35,499 bases of DNA from positions 1 through 35,499 of the IMG/VR virus record IMGVR_UViG_3300008120_009499; one strand, given 5' to 3'. This document shows, piece by piece, positions 7,725 to 16,114 of this stretch. The notes beneath the pieces were generated by a model. The model saw only the letters and a list, made by a program, of their open reading frames with translations, had not been told where the DNA came from and made no database searches. The stretch is from a virus. The number at the start of each line of letters is the position of its first letter. Within the stretch, counting starts at the first letter, position 1. Made by a program: the position numbers and the translations under genes.

Positions 7725-10286
7725 ATAACTAGATTGGGAATGGTGGGATTAACCTTAAAAGGTCCCGCATTTGAACCAGTAAAAGTTCCATCACAAGAGA
7801 ATTTCTTGTTCAGATTTGGTGGTACCAATCCAGATTATCCTTTGCCTTACGTGGCAAATGCATTTTTGAATCAATCGTCTGAGTTGACGATGACAAGAGT
7901 GTTAGGAAAAGTTGGTTTCACAAATTCTCCTGCATGGATCATCTCTGCACCTACTGGAGCTTTATATTCTGGTACAACATCTAGATCTGGAATAACTTTT
8001 AATGCAAATACCACATCAGTTATAAACTTTACAATTAATACATTAGAGGATTATATTGGTGGTGTTAGTGGTGATATTTCTGGTAATACCGCTGGTGGTA
8101 ACACTGTAAATATTCACTTCAGTGGTTCTGTAACAACAGCTGTTTATTCTGCAGCATTCAATGTTGTAGCATCTTCGCTTGGTATTATATCTACTGGTGG
8201 TAATGGGACTGATTTGATAATTCCAGATACTTTCTCATTGAACAGTAACGTAAGTATATCGAATGACTATTCTGGAGCAACTTTATGTGTTATTAGAAGT
8301 AAAAAAGATGGAAATGGTACTCCATATTATTCGGCAGAAACAGATTTGACTGTGTCTGGTTTAGGATCTCCTCTAGGTGTATTTAGTTTATCCGGTGGAT
8401 CTAATACACCATTGACTGCTTTAACTAATTCAACTCTTAATGTTTCTTTAGATGAAACACAAAAAAGTTATATAGTAAATTCTTTAGGTACTAATCCAAA
8501 AAATGTAGCAGGCGATTATGGTTTATTTGTTGATGTTGTGACACCTCATTTTATAAGACAAGCATTTTCGGCAGGAACTTTAAATCTACTTGAAGGTTTA
8601 TCGTATTCCAATACGGTTAATTTTACAAATTTTGCAGATTCATATAAGAATTCTACAACACCGATGATTGTTTCAAAAGTTATAGGTTCATCAGTAAGAG
8701 ATATGTTTTATTTTGAAACAGTTTCTGATGGAGATGCCTCATCTAGAGAAATAAAAATTTCTATAGCTAATATAGACAACACAAATAAAGTATTTGATGT
8801 TGTTATTCGTAAATTCGAGGATACAGATGCTAATACTTTAACTAATGGAAGATTGGAATTATATAGGGGTCTTACAATGGATGACACTCAGCCGAATTTC
8901 ATAGGTAAAGCAATAGGTACAACAGATGAAACATATCCAAGAGTTTCCCAATTCGTAACTGTGACTTTGGCTGATAATTTCCCAAGAAACACAGTTCCGG
9001 CAGGTTTTAAAGGTTACAATTTGAGAACATTCGCAGATTCAGGTTTAACTTCTACTCAATTATTATACAAAACATCATATGCTGCTACTGATACTGTTTC
9101 TAAAACATATTTAGGAATTTCTGAATTAGCTTATACTTTGTTTACTGCTAATTTAGTAGGTCAAAAGGCTTCAATAAAATCAATAGAAGCAGATTTATTT
9201 AAGTATCAAGGTGCTATCACAACTGGTGTTACAACAATAAAAGGCTTCCACATGGAAAGTGGTGCAACAACAGATTTGTTTGTAACTGGTACAAAAGGCT
9301 CTATTTCAGATTATACAAAATCTCAGGCTAAATTCACTGTAGCTCCGGCTGGTGGTTTCGACGGATGGAATCAATTTAGAACAGTTACATTTACTGATGA
9401 CGCTAATGATTTAGACAACGTTCAAGCATTCAAAGATGCTGTAGATTTAATGGCAATCCCTGAAACAGTAGATGTTAATTTATTTGCCACTCCTGATTTA
9501 AATTGGTTTGATCATTATAAATCAGTAGAACATTCATTGACAATGGTTGAAAATAGAGCTGATGCAGTTTATATTATAGATGCTCCTCGTTATGCATCTG
9601 ATGGTTCTCAAGATAGTGCTGCAATAGCAACCGATTTACAAGGAGTAGGATTAGATTCAAATTATGCAGCAACATACTGGCCTTGGATTCAAATTTTCGA
9701 CGCTACATATCAACAATTTGTATTTACTTCTCCAACATCTCAAGTTGTTAAAAGCATAGCATTAACTGATAACATTGCTTATCCATGGTTTGCACCTGCT
9801 GGTTTAACAAGAGGTAAAGTTGATTGTGTGAAAGCTGATGTTAAATTAACTAGAGATGATAGAGATAATCTTTATGATGTAAATATCAACCCTATAAACA
9901 CAACAATTCAAGAAGGTGTTACAATTCAAGGTCAAAAAACTCTTCAGGTTAAGCAATCTGCTCTTGATAGAATTAACGTAAGAAGACTCTTGTTGCAAGT
10001 TCGCAGATTGATTGCTGCAGCTTCTCAGACCTTGTTATTCGAACCTAACGATCAGACTGTACGTGACCAGTTCTTAGCTAAAGTTGAACCTTTGTTATTA
10101 CAAATTCAAAACCAAAGAGGTCTTGCAGGATTCAGAGTAGTAGTTGACGATTTTAATAATGCTTCTGTAGATAGTGATAGAAATACCTTAACTGGTAAGA
10201 TTCAAATCAAGCCTACTCCAGCTCTCGAATTCATTGACTTAACTTTCCAAGTTCTTCCTACTGGTGCTAATTTTGAAGACTTTTAA
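7647..10286 (+). CDS. Contractile tail sheath protein, copy 2 (intact, 879 aa)
   Basis: A full-length gp18-type sheath. It has the N-terminal VSPGVYTREQD motif, the conserved core with YAATYWPWIQI and AYPWFAPAGLTRG, then NINPINTTIQEG and GQKT, and the C-terminal domain with RINVRRLLLQVRR and ALEFIDLTFQVLP. The subunits form the contractile tube outside the gp19-type tail tube encoded at 12566. Compared with copy 1 it has roughly 95 extra residues at about 105-205, a Gly/Asn/Thr/Ser-rich beta-type segment probably exposed on the sheath surface. The ATG follows a run of A-rich sequence, and a terminator begins 22 bases after the stop. With copy 1 disrupted, this is the likely working sheath; alternatively the two copies once formed a mixed or alternative sheath. 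Confidence 0.95.
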   Translation: MAQTVFVSPGVYTREQDFTFFASRIGITRLGMVGLTLKGPAFEPVKVPSQENFLFRFGGTNPDYPLPYVANAFLNQSSELTMTRVLGKVGFTNSPAWIISAPTGALYSGTTSRSGITFNANTTSVINFTINTLEDYIGGVSGDISGNTAGGNTVNIHFSGSVTTAVYSAAFNVVASSLGIISTGGNGTDLIIPDTFSLNSNVSISNDYSGATLCVIRSKKDGNGTPYYSAETDLTVSGLGSPLGVFSLSGGSNTPLTALTNSTLNVSLDETQKSYIVNSLGTNPKNVAGDYGLFVDVVTPHFIRQAFSAGTLNLLEGLSYSNTVNFTNFADSYKNSTTPMIVSKVIGSSVRDMFYFETVSDGDASSREIKISIANIDNTNKVFDVVIRKFEDTDANTLTNGRLELYRGLTMDDTQPNFIGKAIGTTDETYPRVSQFVTVTLADNFPRNTVPAGFKGYNLRTFADSGLTSTQLLYKTSYAATDTVSKTYLGISELAYTLFTANLVGQKASIKSIEADLFKYQGAITTGVTTIKGFHMESGATTDLFVTGTKGSISDYTKSQAKFTVAPAGGFDGWNQFRTVTFTDDANDLDNVQAFKDAVDLMAIPETVDVNLFATPDLNWFDHYKSVEHSLTMVENRADAVYIIDAPRYASDGSQDSAAIATDLQGVGLDSNYAATYWPWIQIFDATYQQFVFTSPTSQVVKSIALTDNIAYPWFAPAGLTRGKVDCVKADVKLTRDDRDNLYDVNINPINTTIQEGVTIQGQKTLQVKQSALDRINVRRLLLQVRRLIAAASQTLLFEPNDQTVRDQFLAKVEPLLLQIQNQRGLAGFRVVVDDFNNASVDSDRNTLTGKIQIKPTPALEFIDLTFQVLPTGANFEDF

Positions 10287-10307
10287 TAAATAAAAGTTTT
10301 ATAAAGA

Positions 10308-10335
10308 AAAGGGATCTGAAAAGGTCCCTTTTTTT
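10308..10335 (+). terminator. Rho-independent terminator after the sheath genes
   Basis: A 9-bp stem (AAAGGGATC with GGTCCCTTT, one T-G wobble) and a six-base loop are followed by a T-run. It starts 22 bases after the sheath stop and separates sheath transcription from the mobile-gene island. Confidence 0.85.
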
Positions 10336-10387
10336 ATTTTATGTATGAAAGTATTCACTATTTTTTTATATAAATTATTTTTATTAT

Positions 10388-10729
10388 GTGTCAAATAAAA
10401 ATAAAATTATTTATTTATTTTTCATTCCTGAATTGAATATAAGTAAGATTGGAATAAGCAGAAATGCTACTAAAAGATTAAGTCAATTACAAACTGGTTG
10501 TCCTTATCAAATACAATTAATTAAAACATATAGTTCAGAATTTTCTACTAAAATTGAAAGAGTATTACATAGGTCATTCAGAACAAAAAAAGTTGATTCG
10601 TTTGAATATGCCTTGTTAGGAGAATGGTTTAATTTAGAAATAGATTCAATATTAAAATTCGAGGAAATTTGCTCTGAAATAGAGAAAAATATTATCTATT
10701 TAAAGAAAGAAAACAATCCTTTTCTATGA
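10388..10729 (+). CDS. GIY-YIG-like nuclease-domain protein (T5orf172/Mug113 type)
   Basis: The 113 residues carry the small GIY-YIG-superfamily layout of T5orf172/Mug113 domains: IIYLFFIP (Tyr9), then SKIGIS (20-24) as the YIG-like strand, Arg30 in the first helix, Glu57 in KIERVLHRSF as the likely metal-binding glutamate, and GEWFNLE (78-84). Such domains are found in phage selfish or DNA-processing genes. The start is GTG at 10388; the nearby ATG (10386) is in another frame. Its last six bases overlap tail to tail with the endonuclease gene on the other strand. The pairing suggests a mobile island placed between sheath and tube genes. Catalytic activity is inferred only. Confidence 0.7.
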   Translation: MSNKNKIIYLFFIPELNISKIGISRNATKRLSQLQTGCPYQIQLIKTYSSEFSTKIERVLHRSFRTKKVDSFEYALLGEWFNLEIDSILKFEEICSEIEKNIIYLKKENNPFL

Positions 10730-12451
10730 TATGTGAAGTACAAATTTCATACTTCCGCAATCCCAAATTCTATCCATTCTATTTTTTTTTGCTATTTGCC
10801 ATTCAGTCAATTCAGAATTTTCATTGAATAATTTTATTAATTTTTGTTTATTATATTTGAAACGGTGATATCTTATAAAATAGTTACTTTTTTCGAAGTA
10901 AAAATAATTAGGTTTAGTTGTATTGATATATTCGAAATTGCATTTATGGTAAACAGTATTTTCCGGATTTAAACCACTCCAACGACAATCTGCATAAGTG
11001 AAAATCTCTTTAGTTTCAGGATTGTTTTTTAAAAAATGATTTAAAAGTTTTTCAAAACCCCCAATAATATTATAGTCAATTTTAGAGCAAAAACGAGATA
11101 ATTCTACTGAATTTTCTTTGTCCTGATTATTTTTTAATTTGTTTCCAAGGGCTAGTCTAGGTTTACAAAAAGTCATTACTGAAACAATTTCATTTTTTAA
11201 AAATAAACCATAACTTTTGAAGTTCACATCATTTCCCTGTATATGATTTTCTTCTAAAAATAATTTCTTTTCCATAAATGTGATTTCTTTTATTTCACAA
11301 TTTCTTGCATAAATTTTATTAGGCGTTAAATTCAAATAATTCTTAATTCTACTTTTCACTATATCCTTTTTAAACATCCATTCATCTTCAAAAATATGTA
11401 TCAATTTAATATTTTCATTATTACATAATTGAGATTTTTTTAAATGATAATTGGGAAGTTTGTTTCCACCCATTTCAGAGTGAAAATAATTCCCATTCAA
11501 TTCAAATGCTATTTTGTGATCTTGTAAGTAGAAATCTAACTCCAGAGGAGCAATAATTTTTTTTGTATTCTCAACATATTCTAGATTTAGTGAATCTAAA
11601 AAATCTTTGAATTCACCTTGTTGTTTTGAAATGCTAGTTAATGGATAACATCTTCTACAAATTGGTATAGAATCAAAAGACCATTCGAATATATTGTCAC
11701 ATAATTTACAAGTAAGTTGATATTTCAAATAGTGTAATTTGCCTTCATCTGTCTTTATTCTTAATTTATTGTATTGATTAATATCGAACTTCAAATCATT
11801 TTTAGCTAAAATTTCCTTTATTTTATTTGTTTTGTTTAGCTTTTGGATGCCCAAATAAAGATCAGAGCTAAAATAATAATCTGAATTAAATTTATTTTGG
11901 TTTGTTTTTTTTAAATTATCTTTGCATTTATCAGTTTGTAAAGTATAATCAACTCCGTATTTATCTCTATTTGTTTGTTTGAGTTTGTCTAAGGACTCTT
12001 TAGTTTTGAGGTGATGATCAACTTTATATTTATCTAAAGTTGTTTTTTTTGCTTTCTCTCTATTATTAAAATTTGGATCATTATATTTTAATAATTTTGT
12101 TTGATCAGATTTTTCTTTATAATCCTTTATTTTAGATGGGTGTTCTACATCATACTTCTCTTTCAAAGAGCTCTTTATTTTTTCATAATTATTATATTTC
12201 TCATCTCCGTATTTTTCCTTCTTGATTTGTTTTAAATTATCATAATAATTATCAGTTTCAAAAAAACTTTTTTTACCATATTTTTTTTCTATGGTATCAA
12301 AAATTTTTTTCATCCTTTCGTCTTTATGGTTTTTTCTATATAATTCAGTGCATTTTTCACTGCAATTTTTTTTGTTTTTCTTGTTACCAGCATCGAATTC
12401 CTTTTTGCATGTTTCACAAACTTTAACTCGTTGAATTTTAGGTCTTCCCAT
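10724..12451 (-). CDS. Homing endonuclease-like protein with Vsr-like nuclease domain
   Basis: Domains in order: an N-terminal zinc finger (Cys12, Cys15, Cys30, Cys34); about seven ~20-residue repeats (55-215) of the type KYGVDYxLxTxExxxxLKxTN, the DNA-binding repeats of phage homing endonucleases; a zinc ribbon (Cys248, Cys251, Cys265, Cys268); then a Vsr-like PD-(D/E)XK-type nuclease region (~278-375) with LELDFYL, FELNGNYFHSE (Glu317, His324) and FEDEW (355-358), as in the EDxHD homing endonucleases. A C-terminal domain ends with DRIWDCGSMKF. The gene opposes its structural neighbours, is very Lys/Asn-rich, and sits between sheath and tube genes that are adjacent in T4-like phages. This strongly suggests a freestanding homing gene. 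It would cut the intron- or gene-free allele of its target site, spreading itself. The exact target is unknown. Confidence 0.85.
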   Translation of the reverse strand: MGRPKIQRVKVCETCKKEFDAGNKKNKKNCSEKCTELYRKNHKDERMKKIFDTIEKKYGKKSFFETDNYYDNLKQIKKEKYGDEKYNNYEKIKSSLKEKYDVEHPSKIKDYKEKSDQTKLLKYNDPNFNNREKAKKTTLDKYKVDHHLKTKESLDKLKQTNRDKYGVDYTLQTDKCKDNLKKTNQNKFNSDYYFSSDLYLGIQKLNKTNKIKEILAKNDLKFDINQYNKLRIKTDEGKLHYLKYQLTCKLCDNIFEWSFDSIPICRRCYPLTSISKQQGEFKDFLDSLNLEYVENTKKIIAPLELDFYLQDHKIAFELNGNYFHSEMGGNKLPNYHLKKSQLCNNENIKLIHIFEDEWMFKKDIVKSRIKNYLNLTPNKIYARNCEIKEITFMEKKLFLEENHIQGNDVNFKSYGLFLKNEIVSVMTFCKPRLALGNKLKNNQDKENSVELSRFCSKIDYNIIGGFEKLLNHFLKNNPETKEIFTYADCRWSGLNPENTVYHKCNFEYINTTKPNYFYFEKSNYFIRYHRFKYNKQKLIKLFNENSELTEWQIAKKNRMDRIWDCGSMKFVLHIS

Positions 12452-12533
12452 TGTTTTTATATATGATATATAATATTGTGTTAATGTAAATATACATAAA
12501 AAAATAAAAAAAACTCAAATTTTTTTTTTTTAC

Positions 12534-12553
12534 TTTATTTATTAATAAATAAA
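12534..12553. other. 20-nt perfect AT palindrome before the tail tube gene
   Basis: TTTATTTATTAATAAATAAA is a perfect inverted repeat ending 12 bases before the tube ATG. It may be part of the tube promoter or leader, or simply AT-rich sequence; it lacks GC pairs and a loop, so a terminator role is unlikely. Confidence 0.4.
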
Positions 12554-12565
12554 AACTTAAATATC

Positions 12566-13057
12566 ATGCCAACACTAATGTTTAGACCGGTTCCAATTGA
12601 TCAGGAACCTAAAATGAAAAACAGATTCGTTCTTGAATTTCCTACGGAATTAGGTATTGAATCTTATCTAGTACAGACTTCCAAGAAGCCTTCGATATCA
12701 ATAGATAAAGTAGATATTCCTTACATGAATACTAAAACATACATTGCTGCGAAATACGCTTGGGATGAAATGGATGTTACGTTTATCGATGTTATCGGAC
12801 CTTCTACGACTCAGAAAGTAATGGAGTGGGTTCGTTTACATGCTGAATCTACAACTGGTAAAATGGGTTACGCAGTAGGTTACAAGAAAAACCTTGTATT
12901 GAAAGCTCTTGATCCAGTAGGTGTAGAAGTCGAAAAATGGACTCTTGTTGGATGTCAAATAGTTAAAGCATCTTTTGATGATTACGATTATGGTGCAGCA
13001 GAACTTGCAAAAGTGAGCATCACAATCCAACCAGATAGATGTTTATTATCAGCATAA
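12566..13057 (+). CDS. Tail tube protein (T4 gp19-like)
   Basis: The 163 residues have the gp19-type tail tube layout: an N-terminal arm, then KNRFVLEFPTELG, the mid-strand PSISIDKVDIPYMN, YAWDEMDVTFIDVIGP, and a C-terminal strand with LVGCQIVKASFDDYDYG. Subunits form the hexameric-ring inner tube inside the sheath, through which DNA passes. Length matches the family. It has its own leader and is followed by a strong terminator 35 bases after the stop, so it seems to be a single-gene unit. In T4-like phages the tube gene directly follows the sheath gene; here about 2.2 kb of mobile genes interrupt that order. Confidence 0.93.
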   Translation: MPTLMFRPVPIDQEPKMKNRFVLEFPTELGIESYLVQTSKKPSISIDKVDIPYMNTKTYIAAKYAWDEMDVTFIDVIGPSTTQKVMEWVRLHAESTTGKMGYAVGYKKNLVLKALDPVGVEVEKWTLVGCQIVKASFDDYDYGAAELAKVSITIQPDRCLLSA

Positions 13058-13091
13058 TAACAAAATAAAATATTTTCGGTTTTTTATTGTG

Positions 13092-13120
13092 AGCGACACT
13101 GAAAAAGTGTCGCTTTTTTT
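13092..13120 (+). terminator. Rho-independent terminator after the tail tube gene
   Basis: A perfect 9-bp stem (AGCGACACT / AGTGTCGCT) with a five-base GAAAA loop is followed by six or more T. It is the most GC-rich hairpin noticed in the window. Confidence 0.92.
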
Positions 13121-13150
13121 ATAACTCATAGTCATCAAACCTTTTTTTAT

Positions 13151-13166
13151 TCTATTTATTTGAAAT
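13151..13166 (+). promoter_or_regulatory. Candidate late promoter motif
   Basis: TCTATTTATTTGAAAT lies 24 nt (from its C) before the ATG at 13176 and directly downstream of the tube terminator, where a new promoter is needed for the fibre operon. It matches the sites at 5017 and 34296. Confidence 0.4.
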
Positions 13167-13175
13167 GAGATATTA

Positions 13176-13577
13176 ATGTCAAAATTAAGAATTTATAAGG
13201 AATTTTACAGAATAGATTATATAGACGGAGTAAATGATAATTATACATTAATTGACCCATTTTCATTAACCGCAGCAACGTATAATTTTAGTACAAGTCA
13301 AGTAGTTGAAAGTTTAACAACTACTCAAGAAAGTTTGGGTAATTATTATATTGAATTAAACGGTTCTCTTTACACGTTTCCTACAGTTTATCAAATAATT
13401 TGGTATGTAGAATATTTGAATAATGGAATTGTAAAACAATTGAGAACTAAATTCTTATTTGATCCTGTTAAAAATTATATAATTTCTGAATTGGATATAG
13501 AATTTTCTAAATATGTAAATATAAATTATGAAATAAGCAATTCTGTTCCTTTAGATTATGAAATTAAAATAAATTAA
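13176..13577 (+). CDS. Small baseplate/fibre-region protein (133 aa)
   Basis: This is the first gene of the long plus-strand fibre operon. The sequence is beta-rich and soluble, with GNYYIELNGSLYTFPTVYQI (about residues 69-88) followed by WYVEYLNNG, the style of the small immunoglobulin-like or accessory domains in phage baseplate and neck genes. There is no signal peptide or membrane segment. The next gene begins one base after its stop and encodes a BppU-N-like protein, so a baseplate or fibre-adaptor role is likely. I do not recognise a named family. Confidence 0.65.
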   Translation: MSKLRIYKEFYRIDYIDGVNDNYTLIDPFSLTAATYNFSTSQVVESLTTTQESLGNYYIELNGSLYTFPTVYQIIWYVEYLNNGIVKQLRTKFLFDPVKNYIISELDIEFSKYVNINYEISNSVPLDYEIKIN

Positions 13578-13578
13578 G

Positions 13579-13932
13579 ATGAACCAAAAACCATTTATAA
13601 TAAAAAGAAATGATACATTGCCAGATTTGCAAATAAACATTAAAACAAGAAGTTGTATAAATGCCATTATACCTTTTGATTTGTCTAATGTAACAGGTTG
13701 CACATTTTCAATGATAGATGAGTGTGGTTCTGTTGTAATAGCTTCTAATACGGCTCAAGTAATTAATGCATCAGCTGGAACAGTTCAATATACTTGGTTG
13801 GAAGGGGATACAAGTATGAGTGGTAAATTTCAAGGAGAATTTGAATTGTTTTTTGACGATGGAAAAAAAATATCCATACCTAGCTTAGGGGGAATTGAAA
13901 TATTCATAGATCAAGATATTAATAATTTATAA
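13579..13932 (+). CDS. BppU N-terminal-like baseplate/fibre adaptor protein
   Basis: The 117 residues resemble the N-terminal domain of BppU-type upper baseplate proteins: FIIKRNDTLPDLQINI at the start, a strand with GCTFSMIDECGSVVIAS, then GTVQYTWLEGDTSMSGKFQG and the closing strand GGIEIFI. In siphophages this domain attaches receptor-binding proteins to the baseplate. Here it stands alone without the C-terminal part and is followed by the fibre genes, so a fibre-anchoring role is reasonable. The resemblance is by motif pattern only. Confidence 0.6.
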   Translation: MNQKPFIIKRNDTLPDLQINIKTRSCINAIIPFDLSNVTGCTFSMIDECGSVVIASNTAQVINASAGTVQYTWLEGDTSMSGKFQGEFELFFDDGKKISIPSLGGIEIFIDQDINNL

Positions 13933-13941
13933 ATAGAATAG

Positions 13942-14886
13942 ATGTCCGGTTATTACATAATACCTGTTGTTGGTGGTTCACAATTTAGCGGAGGTACAGT
14001 ATCTGGAGATACTAACTTTTTGTCTAATTTATCAGCTAATACTTTTTATTTAACCAATACACCCAATAACAATAATTCATCTAATTATGTACTTGTTTAT
14101 AATAACACAACAAATGTAATTGAATACCGAGACGCATCCTCGATTGGAGTGTTGGGTAATTTCTTACCAATAAGTGGTGGGACTTTGACAGGTCAATTAA
14201 ACGTACCTTCAATTTCTGGAAGTTCAATAACTGGATTTACTTTTTATTCAGGATCAACTCCTTTACAAAATATATTCCCTTACAGTGGAACAAATATAGG
14301 ATCAGGATCAACTGGAATTTTTGCTCAGAAAAATAATGATTTATTAGAATTTAAAACCTTATCTGCTGGAACAAAAGTTTCAATAACAGGAACCTCTGAT
14401 ACTGTAATTATTTCAACATCCGGAATAAATAACTATTATATCCAAACCATTGCACCATCTGGAACTACAAATTCTCCACTATACGATGGAGATAGATGGT
14501 TCAATACAGTTAACGGTTTAGAGTTTGTTTACATAGATGATGGTAATTCTTCCCAATGGGTTGAGATTTTTGCTGCGACACCACAGTATGAAAATTACGG
14601 AACTTATGAAATAAATGTAAACTCTTTTAATTTATCATTCGATTATTTTTATTATGGAATTATTTATGATGGGGCAGTAAATTTATACTTACCGTCTTGC
14701 ACTGGTTTAGATGGTAAAAAATTAACTATAAAAGATGAATTAGGAAATTGTAATCAATTAGGAAAAAGAATAAGAATATCTGGAGCAACAGGAGAAAATA
14801 TAGATGGAAATAATTATGTGGATATGGCAATATCAAAAATGGCTTTACAAGTAATATCAAGATCAAATAACTGGTATATAATATAA
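13942..14886 (+). CDS. Tail fibre-type structural protein (314 aa)
   Basis: The Gly/Ser/Thr/Asn-rich N-terminal half contains NFLPISGGTLTGQL (about residues 73-86), the classic L-P-x-x-GG-x-x-T-G repeat element of phage tail fibres. The middle contains SPLYDGDRWFNTVNGLEFVY (about residues 182-201), a common short fibre module with the D-G-D-x-W-x-N core. The C-terminal ~100 residues are beta-rich (LTIKDELGNC, IRISGATGENIDG) and end at SNNWYII, typical of fibre tip or lid domains. It starts nine bases after the BppU-like gene. A virion fibre role is well supported; the receptor is unknown. Confidence 0.75.
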   Translation: MSGYYIIPVVGGSQFSGGTVSGDTNFLSNLSANTFYLTNTPNNNNSSNYVLVYNNTTNVIEYRDASSIGVLGNFLPISGGTLTGQLNVPSISGSSITGFTFYSGSTPLQNIFPYSGTNIGSGSTGIFAQKNNDLLEFKTLSAGTKVSITGTSDTVIISTSGINNYYIQTIAPSGTTNSPLYDGDRWFNTVNGLEFVYIDDGNSSQWVEIFAATPQYENYGTYEINVNSFNLSFDYFYYGIIYDGAVNLYLPSCTGLDGKKLTIKDELGNCNQLGKRIRISGATGENIDGNNYVDMAISKMALQVISRSNNWYII

Positions 14887-14893
14887 AAAATAA

Positions 14894-16111
14894 ATGAGTT
14901 ACATATTCAATAGCAATTCAACAGTTTCATTCGCAGATAATGCAACAATAGATGCATTCGGTAGACTTCGAGTTTCTGAAATTACTAGTTATTTAGAATT
15001 AAAATATTTATCTGATAAACAACCACTATTGGTAGATGAAATTATTAGTGGTTCTTCTACCTCTGCTTTTAATTCCAATAACTCAGAAATTAATATGAAT
15101 GTTTTTGGTTCTGGAGATCTTGTAATTAGACAATCGAAATATAGAGGAATATATCAACCCGGAAAGGGTCAATTGTTTGAAGCTAGTTTTTCTGATTTTA
15201 ATATTGAATCTGACGTTATAAAAAGGGTCGGATATTTTTCATCTTCTTTTGATATACCATATTCATCAACTCTAGATGGATTCTTTTTAGAATCAAATGG
15301 AGTTGATAATTCAATATCATTTCAAATATGGAAGAAAGGTACTCAAATTTTTAGTGGTGGAACTGATTCTTGGAATAATAATGAATTTGACATTACAGCA
15401 TTAGATTGGAGTAAAACAAATCTTTGTTTAGTGGATTTTCAATGGCTTGGAGTAGGACGAGTTAGATTCGGATTAAATTTAAGTGGTATAACTTATTTCT
15501 TTGCTGAGCATTCTGGTACTGGTCATTTGGATAATGTATATATGGTTTCTCCAAATCAGCCTATAAGATATGAAATAAGATCTTCTGGTGGTGCTGGACA
15601 ATTCAATCAGATATGTTCTCAAGTAAGTATCGAAGGATCATTAAACTCACTAAATAAAACAGTTGGATTAAGTAATGCTACTGAGATAACATGTTCTACT
15701 TCAGGAGTTACATATCCTATAATAGGATATAGATTAAAAACTGGTTCTACATTTTCAAACGCTATAATTGATTATGTGGCTGTTTTACAAACAACAAACG
15801 ATAATTATTTGGCAAGTATACAGTTTAATCCAACTTTAAGTTCTCAACCTTCATATACTGATGTAAATAATTCATCAATACAATATGCTGTTGGTAATGG
15901 AACTATTACGGTTACTTCAGCTGGTCATATTATTTCTAACTATATAGGTAAAGCAGGAAGTTTAGGAACAGATAAATTTGATTATAAAGATAATTCAATA
16001 AAACCCGGAGTTGGAATAAGTGGAAACCAAGATACTGTTTGGTTTTGTGTTACTCCACTTTCAAATAATAGCAAATTCAGAACTTCAATAAACATAAATT
16101 ACTTTGATTAA
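14894..16111 (+). CDS. Virion structural protein with DAFGRLRVS motif (405 aa)
   Basis: Near the N-terminus the protein reads ADNATIDAFGRLRVSE, a motif common at the start of large structural or fibre proteins of big tailed phages. The rest is beta-sheet-rich with few charges and many Ser/Asn/Gly. Segments such as FQIWKKGTQIFSGG, VDFQWLGVGRVRFGLNLSG and QPIRYEIRSSGGAG suggest a jelly-roll or lectin-like fold. No enzyme motif was seen. It is packed seven bases after the fibre gene and three before the collagen-like fibre. I infer a fibre or baseplate-associated protein; the precise role is unknown. Confidence 0.68.
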   Translation: MSYIFNSNSTVSFADNATIDAFGRLRVSEITSYLELKYLSDKQPLLVDEIISGSSTSAFNSNNSEINMNVFGSGDLVIRQSKYRGIYQPGKGQLFEASFSDFNIESDVIKRVGYFSSSFDIPYSSTLDGFFLESNGVDNSISFQIWKKGTQIFSGGTDSWNNNEFDITALDWSKTNLCLVDFQWLGVGRVRFGLNLSGITYFFAEHSGTGHLDNVYMVSPNQPIRYEIRSSGGAGQFNQICSQVSIEGSLNSLNKTVGLSNATEITCSTSGVTYPIIGYRLKTGSTFSNAIIDYVAVLQTTNDNYLASIQFNPTLSSQPSYTDVNNSSIQYAVGNGTITVTSAGHIISNYIGKAGSLGTDKFDYKDNSIKPGVGISGNQDTVWFCVTPLSNNSKFRTSININYFD

Positions 16112-16114
16112 AAA

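Noticed and set aside
12534-12553. AT palindrome as a replication origin or operator
   Set aside because: A single short AT palindrome in a very AT-rich genome with no repeats around it; no support beyond the symmetry.
14894-16111. Variable region of a diversity-generating retroelement
   Set aside because: No template repeat, reverse transcriptase or characteristic adenine-biased variable repeat is visible in the window.
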